64,000 nucleotides of DNA. Source: Spongiihabitans sp965206355. GTDB lineage: Bacteria; Pseudomonadota; Gammaproteobacteria; Arenicellales; Poriferihabitantaceae. Of this stretch, positions 1 to 7,504 are shown one piece after another. Location: assembly GCA_965206355.1 (NCBI GenBank), contig OZ242212.1, positions 62,001 to 126,000 on the forward strand. Reading direction: 5' to 3'. Numbering within the stretch: the first letter of the stretch is position 1; every line of letters begins with the position of its first letter. A program made the translations under genes and the position numbers. The notes beneath the pieces were generated by a model, which worked only from the letters and a program-made list of their open reading frames with translations, searched no databases and was not told the origin of the DNA.

Positions 1-281
1 GGTAACGGGTTGCTGAAACTGGAAATGGACTCGGGTGCTTCGCTTGCCAACAGGATGGGTGGATTGCCGTTGTGCACTTTCCCCATCGTGATAAACAGTA
101 AAAACACGGCTGATTGAAAAATGTTGAGTCCAATTAGTTTTTTGATGAGATTGCGGCTATCCATTACTATAACCAGTCCACACACCAAAAGCGTGATAGC
201 TATCCAGTAATTGAGTAATCCGGGCAACAATCCGGAGAGTCCCCCGAGCAAAGTCTCAAAAAATTCATCCGGGAAACTCAT
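1..281 (-). CDS. mnhC: Na+/H+ antiporter subunit C (MnhC/MrpC), partial
   Basis: NuoK-like membrane subunit of the multi-subunit Mrp/Mnh cation:proton antiporter; its 3' end lies outside the window. Translating the minus strand from the ATG at 281 gives about 93 residues. They include two hydrophobic helices around WIAITLLVCGLVIVMD and NIFQSAVFLLFI, followed by GNPPI and a closing SNPL that match the MrpC/NuoK pattern. The ATG overlaps the upstream subunit's stop codon (ATGA), showing tight translational coupling. Identification rests on family pattern and operon position; subunit D would be expected just beyond the window edge. Confidence 0.85.
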   Translation of the reverse strand, partial: MSFPDEFFETLLGGLSGLLPGLLNYWIAITLLVCGLVIVMDSRNLIKKLIGLNIFQSAVFLLFITMGKVHNGNPPILLASEAPESISSFSNPL

Positions 282-1282
282 CCCGAAAATTCATCTCGCT
301 GCCGATTAAAACTGATGAATAGTGACACCATCGTTGATGCAACGGTGATGCCGACTCCAAGCTCAATCAGGAAAATACCCAGATGTTGCCCATCGGTTTG
401 CAACTCCGACAGCACCGAGTAATCGAGAAAGCTACCGCCAAGGAAAATCGCTGCCAGCCCTGTTGCACCATACAGCAACACCCCAAATGCCATACCCAGA
501 ATGATTATTTTTTCGCTGATGATACGTTGCAATGTTTTCGAATCAGTAAGCAGCGCAAAAGTAATTAGTGCGCTACCAAAAATCACCCCCGCCTGAAAAC
601 CACCACCCGGTCCATAATCACCATGAAATTGCACATACAAGGCAAATAAAATAACAATCGGGATAAACCGCAACAACACCGTTTTGATAATCGGGTTTGC
701 AATCAATGCCTCATGCTGCACAACGGGTTGAATAACGGGTCGTGTCTCTTTAGTGTTGCTCGTATCCCCTGCCAGCAAAAGGAATACGGCTATTCCCGCA
801 GTAAAAATCACCACCACCTCGCCCAGCGTATCATAGCCACGATAGCTGGCTAACACGGATGTTACTACATTTGCAATTCCGATCTCATCTGCCGACTGAC
901 CGAGAAAGCGCGGTGCCAGATGATGGTGGATGGCTGCCGCCGGATCACCATACAGCGGCATATCGGTAGTCCCTGCAATCAGCAACACACCAACCGCCAA
1001 TCCAAGGCAAATGGACAGCCCGGAAGGCCAGGCAGGCTTCAATCCGGTCTCGTCATTATGCTGAATGACGGCAAGCAACAATACAGATGATATGCCTGCG
1101 CCCACCGCAGCTTCGGTAAAAGCCACATCCACCGCATCCAGCACCACAAACAAGGTGCAGATAAGCAAACTATAAATGGATGATAAAGCGGTAATTGACA
1201 ATGGGCTCTGGCTACGCACCATCAATAATGCTGTCGTCAGCAACATCCCCAGCAGCACGATGTCAACAAGGGTATTAGTCAA
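278..1282 (-). CDS. mnhB: Na+/H+ antiporter subunit B with N-terminal MbhD/DUF4040 domain
   Basis: Membrane subunit of an Mrp/Mnh antiporter, which exchanges Na+ (or K+) for protons. The 334-residue protein joins two modules. The first ~110 residues resemble the MbhD/DUF4040 domain (VDVAFTEAAVGAGISS). The last ~140 are a MnhB domain (RFIPIVILFALYVQFHGDYGPGGGF, the Gly-rich signature). A hydrophilic stretch near residues 175-195 links them. In Bacillus-type operons these parts belong to separate or differently fused subunits (the MbhD-like part is the C-terminal tail of MrpA). The fused arrangement is known in proteobacterial E-F-G-B-C-D operons. It overlaps mnhG by 8 bp and mnhC by 4 bp. Confidence 0.85.
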   Translation of the reverse strand: MTNTLVDIVLLGMLLTTALLMVRSQSPLSITALSSIYSLLICTLFVVLDAVDVAFTEAAVGAGISSVLLLAVIQHNDETGLKPAWPSGLSICLGLAVGVLLIAGTTDMPLYGDPAAAIHHHLAPRFLGQSADEIGIANVVTSVLASYRGYDTLGEVVVIFTAGIAVFLLLAGDTSNTKETRPVIQPVVQHEALIANPIIKTVLLRFIPIVILFALYVQFHGDYGPGGGFQAGVIFGSALITFALLTDSKTLQRIISEKIIILGMAFGVLLYGATGLAAIFLGGSFLDYSVLSELQTDGQHLGIFLIELGVGITVASTMVSLFISFNRQRDEFSG

Positions 1283-1649
1283 GGTGGTTTACCTGACCTG
1301 TTGTTACGTTCAGTGTATCCTGCTTAATATCCTGACCAATGCCACTTACAGATTGTCCGCTTTCAGGTTGTCTGTTTTCGAATTGCAGAGCGGATTTTGC
1401 CAGTGCGTGAGTCACCACTGGAGAAAGAAAAAATATCAGCATAGCCATCATCACAATCTTGGCGGCAACGACTAGCGTTCCCGCTAACAACAACAGACCC
1501 AACAAGGTCGTGCCAGCACCCAGCATGTCAATTACGCCGGCACTGTGCAAACGACAGTAAAAGTCAGGGAAGCGTAATAATCCAACCGCACCAATCAGCA
1601 CAATGCTGGCACCGATAAGCAATACGGTCGCACCAATAAGATCAATCAT
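1275..1649 (-). CDS. mnhG: Na+/H+ antiporter subunit G (MnhG/PhaG)
   Basis: Small membrane subunit of the Mrp antiporter complex. The 124-residue protein starts with a hydrophobic helix (LIGASIVLIGAVGLLRFPDFYCRLH). RFPDFY.RLH is the strongly conserved MnhG_PhaG signature, followed by two more membrane helices. The last ~30 residues are polar, rich in Gln and Ser, and not conserved in the family. The gene overlaps mnhF by 8 bp upstream and the MbhD-MnhB gene by 8 bp downstream, so all are probably one transcript. Confidence 0.88.
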   Translation of the reverse strand: MIDLIGATVLLIGASIVLIGAVGLLRFPDFYCRLHSAGVIDMLGAGTTLLGLLLLAGTLVVAAKIVMMAMLIFFLSPVVTHALAKSALQFENRQPESGQSVSGIGQDIKQDTLNVTTGQVNHLD

Positions 1650-1941
1650 TGCCGTTTCGCGCCATAAAATGACTGCGGCTGGGTTGCCCCTGTCGATTAA
1701 AATAATTCACCCATGCTAGCGTGCCCACATAGCTGATTAAGGCGTACAACAAGGCAATATCAATATACTCGGGATGTCCCGTGGCAAAGAAATAAACCGC
1801 AATCAGTAGCGCTGTTTTTGTAGCAAAAGTATTGGTTGCCAGAATACGATCAAATAATGTCGGGCCCAAGCCTGCTCGTATCAGTGAACACAGGTTCGCT
1901 GCCAACAGTAATATCAGCGTGAGCAAATAAATCGTTTGCAT
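1642..1941 (-). CDS. mnhF: Na+/H+ antiporter subunit F (MnhF/MrpF)
   Basis: Three-helix membrane subunit of the Mrp antiporter. The 99-residue product has the usual MrpF length. It carries the GPTLFDRILATNTFATKT segment between helices 1 and 2, which is the family's best-conserved part. The last helix (IDIALLYALISYVGTLAW) is also typical. It starts 3 bp after the mnhE stop and overlaps mnhG. Confidence 0.88.
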   Translation of the reverse strand: MQTIYLLTLILLLAANLCSLIRAGLGPTLFDRILATNTFATKTALLIAVYFFATGHPEYIDIALLYALISYVGTLAWVNYFNRQGQPSRSHFMARNGND

Positions 1942-1944
1942 GGG

Positions 1945-2433
1945 TTATCGCTCGCTCGCCCGTTGGTGTAGTTGGCGTACCTTGCTCAGCATGGCATCGT
2001 CCAGTAATCCGTCTTTTGAGTTTGCCATCAACGCATGTACCCGAATTTTCGTTTCGCTAACCTGAATGCTGACCGTACCCGGGGTGCGGGTAATGGAGTT
2101 GGCATAAATAACCCGACCGAGCTCATCCAGATCTCCGACTGCAACATCAAAAATCTGTGGGGATAATTTTCTGACATTAAATATCGCGCCAATCACATTA
2201 ACGCTGGACTTGATTATTTCAGCTATCAGCCAGCAGGTATAACTAAACTGCTGCAAGGGATGACAGCTTATGCGGGTCAGTTTAGTGTGGTTTGCTATTT
2301 TCTGGTACAGCCCACCGCTGAGCAGACAAGACAACGCCCCCAAAAATAATAACAAACTAACGTAATGTCCAGACAGCAAACACCAGATCACAGCCAGACC
2401 AGCGAGTACCGCGAGGTGGCGTTTAGTAAACAT
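1945..2433 (-). CDS. mnhE: Na+/H+ antiporter subunit E (MnhE/MrpE)
   Basis: Membrane-anchored MrpE-type subunit; first antiporter gene in this operon (order E-F-G-B-C). The chosen ATG at 2433 gives 162 residues. There are two N-terminal helices, then a soluble domain with YANSITRTPGTVSIQV, which matches the MnhE family signature (ANSITLTPGT). The frame stays open upstream, but that part is a Lys-Pro run encoded by a short direct repeat and is probably not translated. The preceding gene ends 14 bp upstream. Confidence 0.85.
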   Translation of the reverse strand: MFTKRHLAVLAGLAVIWCLLSGHYVSLLLFLGALSCLLSGGLYQKIANHTKLTRISCHPLQQFSYTCWLIAEIIKSSVNVIGAIFNVRKLSPQIFDVAVGDLDELGRVIYANSITRTPGTVSIQVSETKIRVHALMANSKDGLLDDAMLSKVRQLHQRASER

Positions 2434-2436
2434 ATC

Positions 2437-2468
2437 AGGCTTTGGTTTAGGCTTTGGTTTGGGCTTGG
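2437..2468. repeat. short GGCTTTGGTTTA tandem repeat
   Basis: About 2.5 imperfect units of a 12-bp motif (GGCTTTGGTTTA). They cover the stop codon of the amino-acid-synthesis-family gene and the gap before mnhE. On the minus strand one frame reads Lys-Pro-Lys-Pro, making a spurious N-terminal extension of MnhE. Such a repeat is prone to slippage. Confidence 0.6.
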
Positions 2469-3055
2469 CCGGTTTGATCAACCTGCATCTCTTCCATGTC
2501 CATGTAGCGGTTGCCAATGCGATGATGTGGTCGTCCGCTACTGGCTGCACCTAAGGCAATAACCATTTCATCCGCTCGTGGCGCATCGGTAATATGGAAT
2601 TCCAATGTCAGGTAATGCGAGCGCTGACCCTCATCGTCTTTGTGCATCATTGGAATGGTAATAGCCGTTCCGGCACCGGCACGTTTATTGGTGAAACTCA
2701 GAAATGATTTTCCATCCACTGCCAGCCGATACTGGTTTCCAAAACGCAGGGTATGAATCATACCTGAACCATGTTCAACTTCACCGTTGACCCCCACCAC
2801 TGCCGCTTTGCCATACGCCTCTACGACATTGGCACCGCCTATGGTGCTAAGCAGAGCGGGTACCATTTTTTCTCCGAGTAGCGGTGCTAAAACCAAAATA
2901 TCAGTGCGCAGATCTTCCACAAAGCCCCGCCCTGACCAGGGGTTTGCAATGACTGCCGCTACCCCCGCCATGACCCAGGGTTGTGCTGCTTGTTTTCCAC
3001 CTTCGATATAGGTCTCATCGACATAGCGTACAAGTTTTCGAATTTGTAAGTTCAT
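2447..3055 (-). CDS. amino acid synthesis family protein (PF06684-like)
   Basis: A 202-residue soluble protein resembling the 'amino acid synthesis' family (DUF1185). Features are an N-terminal RKLVRYVDETYIEGGK segment, a central KAAVVGVNGEVEHGSGMIHTLRFGN segment, and a C-terminal VIALGAASSGRPHHRIGNRY motif. Members are often found near amide- or pyrimidine-type catabolic genes, but the biochemical role is not settled. It lies 14 bp upstream of mnhE in the same direction. Co-transcription is likely, but a functional link is not evident. The last few residues derive from the short repeat at 2437-2468 and may be variable. Confidence 0.75.
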   Translation of the reverse strand: MNLQIRKLVRYVDETYIEGGKQAAQPWVMAGVAAVIANPWSGRGFVEDLRTDILVLAPLLGEKMVPALLSTIGGANVVEAYGKAAVVGVNGEVEHGSGMIHTLRFGNQYRLAVDGKSFLSFTNKRAGAGTAITIPMMHKDDEGQRSHYLTLEFHITDAPRADEMVIALGAASSGRPHHRIGNRYMDMEEMQVDQTGQAQTKA

Positions 3056-3144
3056 TAGAAATAAAAAATAATAAGTATTGCGAATTATAGTAACAGGGTA
3101 AGCCTGTCTTTGGGTATATTTTTCCGGGATTATCTGTTATTTAT

Positions 3145-3283
3145 GAGACCTTTGCACGGAAGATGATTTCGCTTTCAGGTAAGGCAAAAACGCACGGAAT
3201 GAGGGAGTTTATGTTTATAAATGACCGATTGAGTACGATTTTAACGCAACATGCAGGTGAAATGGCTTTCGTGCAAAGGTCTC
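3145..3283 (+). mobile_element. MITE-like repeat copy 1 (139-bp form)
   Basis: Begins GAGACCTTTGCACGGAAG and ends CTTTCGTGCAAAGGTCTC, giving terminal inverted repeats of about 18 bp with one mismatch. No transposase is encoded. It separates the antiporter operon from the creatinase remnant. No clear target duplication (TTTAT left, ATTTC right), so it may be an older insertion or a recombined copy. Confidence 0.9.
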
Positions 3284-3289
3284 ATTTCA

Positions 3290-4008
3290 TTATATTATGA
3301 ACAGGCCATATGGATAACTGGTAATATTTCTGTTGCCGTCTTCGCTAACAATCAGAATATCATGCTCACGATAGCCTCCGGCACCGGGCAAGCCCTCGGG
3401 AATAGTGATCGTCGGTTCCATAGAAATCACCATATTCGGTTCGAGAACGGTTTCCATATCCTCGCACAATTCCAGCCCGGCTTCACGACCGTAGTAATGA
3501 CAAAGCACACCAAAGGAATGCCCATAGCCAAAAGTATGGTATTTGAATAAATCATACTCAGTATAAATCTCGTTCAGTGAATTAGCCATATCACAACAAC
3601 GCACACCGGGCTTTCAACGCCTTACCAGCATCGTGAACCTTCCTAGTCGAATATGCGCATCGGTTGCCGATTCGCAAAATAAAGTGCGCTCCAGAGCAAC
3701 ATAGTAACCCGCCACCATCGGAAAGTAGTTCATGCTCATAATATCATATCTCCCTTCTCGATCTTTCTGGAAATCACCAGGTTATGTGCACCATCAGTAT
3801 TGATGCCTGATTGAAACCAAGTTCCAGTATCGAGCAATGCTCCATCGGGTCAGGTTTTGGTGATTTCCCGAACCATAGCCTGAGTAGCATGTGCCACTTC
3901 ATGCTCGGCAACCCCCGCGCCCACCGCTTCCACACATGCCGCGCCACCGATATCGGCGATAGCGGTCATTTTAGTGATATGCGCGATTTCCTCGGTGAAT
4001 TTAATCAT
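3290..4008 (-). pseudogene. creatinase (M24-family creatine amidinohydrolase) remnant
   Basis: Decayed gene for a creatinase-like enzyme, which hydrolyses creatine to sarcosine and urea. The intact 3' part (3290-3604) reads YHTFGYGHSFGVL.HYYGREAGLEL and GLPGAGGYREHDILIV, matching creatinase C-termini closely. Upstream, separate frames still show IADIGGAACVEAVG, then a stop, then TWFQSGINTDGAHN, then another stop and a frameshift. The first ~150 codons of a full-length (~400 aa) gene are missing. The 3' end lies 6 bp from MITE copy 1. DMSP lyase DddP and other M24 enzymes are related, but the segments fit creatinase better. Non-functional as it stands. Confidence 0.85.
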
Positions 4009-4022
4009 CCGTTAAAATTTCG

Positions 4023-4523
4023 TTATAAAAATCGCCTCATATCCTCAGCCAAAATAGCGACAGCATTTCTTAAAATTTCAATTTTAAGCGATTTATAATA
4101 TTTATGAATTGGTCTGTCAACTTTTCTTTCACCCTCTAAAAGAGTAATAATTTTAAGGTTTGGTGAGAAGTACGATTGGAGTGTATGCGTTGAGTGACTG
4201 CCGTAAACAGATTTCTTGAGTTTGTTATAGTCTCCGCCAAGCTGGCTTTCCAACTGAAACAAATAGCAAGATAAATCAGGGTATTGTGTTTGAAGCAAGT
4301 CAAAATCAATTAAAATCCTTTTTATCATCGCATTTTCAGTATAAGCTTTGCATTCGATACCAATAATAAAATTTCCATTTATAAATATGTGCTTATCTAC
4401 TGACAATCGGTAAACATATTTGGTTATATTTTCTTCGATGTAGCTTTTGACTTCCGGATCTTGTATTTTTTGAATATATTTACACCGTATGGGGATAGAT
4501 ATTTTACGAGAATTAATTTCCAA
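4023..4523 (-). CDS. putative type II restriction endonuclease (start uncertain)
   Basis: Product of at least 166 residues, A+T-rich, with a GIECKAYTENAMIKRI segment that could be part of an (E)xK nuclease core and a TLLEGERKVDRPIHK segment. It directly follows a DNA methyltransferase, so a restriction endonuclease role is inferred. The only usable start in frame is a TTG at 4523. The frame, however, stays open upstream to at least ~4640, reading GKLQENITETLVDIAWQSLGG and overlapping the methyltransferase 3' end. The true N-terminus may therefore be longer, start at a rare codon, or have been lost. The 3' end abuts the creatinase remnant. Family not recognised. Confidence 0.55.
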   Translation of the reverse strand: MEINSRKISIPIRCKYIQKIQDPEVKSYIEENITKYVYRLSVDKHIFINGNFIIGIECKAYTENAMIKRILIDFDLLQTQYPDLSCYLFQLESQLGGDYNKLKKSVYGSHSTHTLQSYFSPNLKIITLLEGERKVDRPIHKYYKSLKIEILRNAVAILAEDMRRFL

Positions 4524-4609
4524 TGAGTGAGGACTACCCCCGAGGGATTGCCACGCTATATCAACAAGTGTCTCGGTTATATTTTCTTGGAGTTTGCCTT
4601 TGATTGACC

Positions 4610-5581
4610 TTACATATCCACCGTAAGATCTGTCTTCAGTATGGCGCGCATCTTGATTGGCGGCGCTCCGCTGTCGCTAATTCGCCGTTTTGCCGTTTCG
4701 CAGTATTCCGCGGAGCAGTCAATGCCGATGTAGTTGCGGCCGAAGTTATGGGCGGTCAGGGTGGTGGTGCCGGCGCCGTTGAAGGGGTCGAGAACCACAT
4801 CGCCCCGGAAGCTGAATAGTTTTAATGCGCGCAGCACGAGTTTTTCGGGGAACATCGCCGGGTGGCCGTGTTTTTGCATGTCCCGTTCCGGGGCGATAGA
4901 CCATTTTGCGTTGACCCAGTTTTTGAATTCATCATCGCTGATGTCGATGTCTTCTTTCCTGCCGGATTTTTTCAAATCACCTTTGCAAAAAATCTCAAGG
5001 AATTCCCAGGTGTATTTGAGGTACGGGCTGGAAGGGCTTTTCCAGCTTCCCCAGGCGGTGTACTTGCAGTTGTAGTTGTTCTTTTCCCACAAGATTTCTC
5101 CCTTCCAGATGAGGCCCTTGTCCAGAAAAAACTGGCTGATGATGTGATGGGTCGGAATGTAATCGGAAAACAACGGCTGCACGTTCACGATAATCCGTCC
5201 GCCGTATTTGACCACGCGCACGCATTGCTCAAAAATCAAAAAGAGTTTGTCAAAGTACGCGCGCCAGTGGTCGGTGTCCCGGTGCGCGTCGTAGTCCAGG
5301 CCGAAATTGTACGGCGGTGAAGTAATCACAATGTCCACGCAACTGTCCGGCAATCGCCCCAAAACCACCGCGCTGTCCCCGGTTATGATTTTGTTTTGGT
5401 ACTTGGCGGGCAGCGGGTTGTGGGTGCGCGGGAACTCCTTTGCGAATGCCTGGTAGCCGAGGCGTTGTTTTTCTTTCTTTTTCCGCCCGGTCACCTTGCG
5501 TTCATCGTTGTACCCTTCATAAACGCGCTTGCCGCCACGGAGACCATAACTACGATTGCTTCGTGTTGTCGTATTATTCAT
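4610..5581 (-). CDS. DNA methyltransferase, beta-type (TSPPY)
   Basis: Site-specific DNA methyltransferase of 323 residues. Catalytic motif IV TSPPYNFGLDY comes first (about residue 88 from the chosen start), and the SAM-binding DPFNGAGTTT is near the C-terminus, the beta-class order. TSPPY suggests N4-cytosine or N6-adenine methylation. The ATG at 5581 (MNNTTTR) is preferred over an upstream start, which would add a non-conserved hydrophobic stretch. The adjacent downstream gene is the putative cognate nuclease. This gene is clearly richer in G+C than that nuclease, so the two halves may have different histories. Confidence 0.85.
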   Translation of the reverse strand: MNNTTTRSNRSYGLRGGKRVYEGYNDERKVTGRKKKEKQRLGYQAFAKEFPRTHNPLPAKYQNKIITGDSAVVLGRLPDSCVDIVITSPPYNFGLDYDAHRDTDHWRAYFDKLFLIFEQCVRVVKYGGRIIVNVQPLFSDYIPTHHIISQFFLDKGLIWKGEILWEKNNYNCKYTAWGSWKSPSSPYLKYTWEFLEIFCKGDLKKSGRKEDIDISDDEFKNWVNAKWSIAPERDMQKHGHPAMFPEKLVLRALKLFSFRGDVVLDPFNGAGTTTLTAHNFGRNYIGIDCSAEYCETAKRRISDSGAPPIKMRAILKTDLTVDM

Positions 5582-5738
5582 GTTTTTACTCGTAATTTTT
5601 ATCTTTAAGTTAGCGCTGATACCAAACGCGGTAAAACGTCTGAAAACCATGGGGAAGAACAGACTCTTTGACGGATGCTATAAGTTTACTGTATGGAGGC
5701 ACCATATATCAGGTTTTGGCTGGTTTTGATAATAACCT

Positions 5739-5877
5739 GAGACCTTTGCACGAAAGCCATTTCACCTGCATGCTGCGTTAAAATCGTACTCAATCGGTCA
5801 TTTATAAGCATAAACTCCCTCATTCCGTGCGTTTTTGCCTTGCCTAAAAGCGAAATCATCTTCCGTGCAAAGGTCTC
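5739..5877 (-). mobile_element. MITE-like repeat copy 2 (139-bp form)
   Basis: Reverse-oriented copy with intact GAGACCTTTGCACG ends, flanked on both sides by AACCT, a perfect 5-bp target duplication. It lies in the intergenic space between the methyltransferase and asparaginase genes. The surrounding stretch (5582-6017) shows no other gene. Confidence 0.92.
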
Positions 5878-6017
5878 AACCTGAAACAGGCATTTTATGC
5901 TAAATATTATTTGCGCCACCCATACCATGGTTCTGTCGTTGTTTTGTTTGTCAGAGTGTATCGACCCATTACTAACCTCTGGATTCTGGCTAAATATGTG
6001 AATTTCATTTGTTGATG

Positions 6018-7046
6018 TTATTTGGAGCTAGGTTGTCTGGAGACATCACCCCAGATTGCAGAGGCGCAGATTTTTCCGGTTACTTTTTTTTGCGTGTTGT
6101 AAATTTTAGGCGTAAAATAGCGACTAAGTCGCTGATAAATTTCGACATCAATGGCACCCAGTTTCAGTAACAGCCCACCTAATGCCACCTCACTGCCACG
6201 GCTGGCACCGTCATCAATTTTAATGACCAGACCTAATCCCAATTTAGGCAATACTCCCGCATAAACGCCCTCTGCACCGGTTTTAACCACCACCCGACCC
6301 GCGGTTGCTTTGATGACCGCACTACAACAACGACCGCTTCCCGCAAGCATTTGCGGATATGCCTGAATTGAGGAAATTATTTTTGACATCGCTTGCCCGC
6401 GACTGCCACCGACCGCCTGAGGATTCGCCAATAACGCATAGCCGTATGCGATACGCTCCATAGCGAGACAAATTGCTGGTAATCCACAACCATCTCTTTC
6501 CCAATCCAGCGTGCTGACATCAACCCCAAGCAATTCGGAAAGCGTTTGCATCCATGCCTGCTGGGTCGGATGCTGGTACTCACTGTAGCCACGAGTATCA
6601 ACGCCAAGATACCGAGCCAGTGTTAGCATACCCGCATGTTTTCCTGAACAGTTCTGGTGTATTGGCGCCGCTTTTTTGCCGCCTGCTAATAACTTGCGCT
6701 TCATGGCATCAGACAGTGGAAAATCAGCACCACATTCCAGATTGTCTGTCTCCAGCCCCAGTCGATGCAACCAGCTCTGCACTGCATCAGTATGCAATCG
6801 TTCGGCGTTATGAGAGGCACATGCCAATACAATTTCCTGATCAGACAGTGCAAACTTCTCGGCGGCACCCGATTCCAGCAACGGAATAGCCTGAAACAAT
6901 TTTAGCGCGGAGCGGGGATAGATTTTTCGATCGGGATCACCGATAGCAAGTACGGTCTTGCCAGTACTATCAACAACAACAGCACTCCCCCTGTGGTAAG
7001 ATTCAACAACATGGTTGCGATAAACTTCAGCTAAAATAGGATTCAT
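6018..7046 (-). CDS. L-asparaginase, AnsA/rhizobial type (asparaginase II family)
   Basis: Predicted to hydrolyse asparagine to aspartate and ammonia in the cytoplasm. The 342-residue protein fits the PF06089 family. Seen are the N-terminal VESYHRGSAVVVDSTGK segment, YPRSALKLFQAIPLLESGAA, LACASHNAERLHTDAV, a central QNCSGKHAGML (the conserved CSGKHAGML block) and DGCGLPA. This family is unrelated to the E. coli-type asparaginases. ATG 7046 (MNPILAEV) matches the usual start. GTG 7067 or ATG 7061 would add a few residues. No recognisable partner gene is next to it. MITE copy 3 lies just upstream and may now form part of its promoter region. Confidence 0.85.
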   Translation of the reverse strand: MNPILAEVYRNHVVESYHRGSAVVVDSTGKTVLAIGDPDRKIYPRSALKLFQAIPLLESGAAEKFALSDQEIVLACASHNAERLHTDAVQSWLHRLGLETDNLECGADFPLSDAMKRKLLAGGKKAAPIHQNCSGKHAGMLTLARYLGVDTRGYSEYQHPTQQAWMQTLSELLGVDVSTLDWERDGCGLPAICLAMERIAYGYALLANPQAVGGSRGQAMSKIISSIQAYPQMLAGSGRCCSAVIKATAGRVVVKTGAEGVYAGVLPKLGLGLVIKIDDGASRGSEVALGGLLLKLGAIDVEIYQRLSRYFTPKIYNTQKKVTGKICASAIWGDVSRQPSSK

Positions 7047-7090
7047 AGCACTTAAAGCCATTGACACGGAGCAGGCGAATTAACAAATAA

Positions 7091-7252
7091 GAGACCTTTG
7101 CACGAAAGCCATTTCACCTGCATGCTGCGTCGCCTAAAAGCGCCTACTGTTGGTAAAATCGTACTCAATCGGTCATTTATAAGCATAAACTCCCTCATTC
7201 CGTGCGTTTTTGCCTGGCCTAAAAGCGAAATCATCTTCCGTGCAAAGGTCTC
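7091..7252 (-). mobile_element. MITE-like repeat copy 3 (162-bp form)
   Basis: Reverse-oriented long form carrying the extra 23-bp internal block (CCAACAGTAGGCGC...). Flanked by AAATAA on both sides, a 6-bp rather than the usual 5-bp direct repeat. It sits between the divergent asparaginase and proS genes, so it separates their promoters. Confidence 0.92.
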
Positions 7253-7504
7253 AAATAATCATAACATATCGCCAACCGTATGCGCATGACCAGAACCTAA
7301 CGGGTACAACATCTGCGCATAATTTGCGTTTCCAATGATTAGCCAGTATAAGACAGGCTATTATAGGGTGCCGAGCAAGTATTACGATGTTAACATAGAA
7401 TACCAGCATACGATTGTGTGAGCTGTCACCTGTTATTAAAATTGCTTTGAAGCGGATACCCTTGGAAAAAATATTTAACACCGCCAATTTTCAACCCCAA
7501 AAAA
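7253..7504. other. proS upstream region
   Basis: About 250 bp with no convincing gene. It must hold the proS promoter; no confident -35/-10 pair was identified. Confidence 0.4.

Noticed and set aside
2434..2550. N-terminal Lys-Pro extension of MnhE
   Set aside because: Encoded by a short repeat overlapping the preceding gene; the conserved protein begins at ATG 2433.
3290..4008. DMSP lyase DddP as identity of the M24 remnant
   Set aside because: The GYGHSFG, GREAGLEL and WFQSGINTDGAHN blocks fit creatinase more closely.
5686..5928. Short frames across the MITE copies (also 7052-7234, 13309-13533, 42228-42440, 61939-62136 and similar)
   Set aside because: They are translations of the repeat itself joined to flanking bases, not genes.
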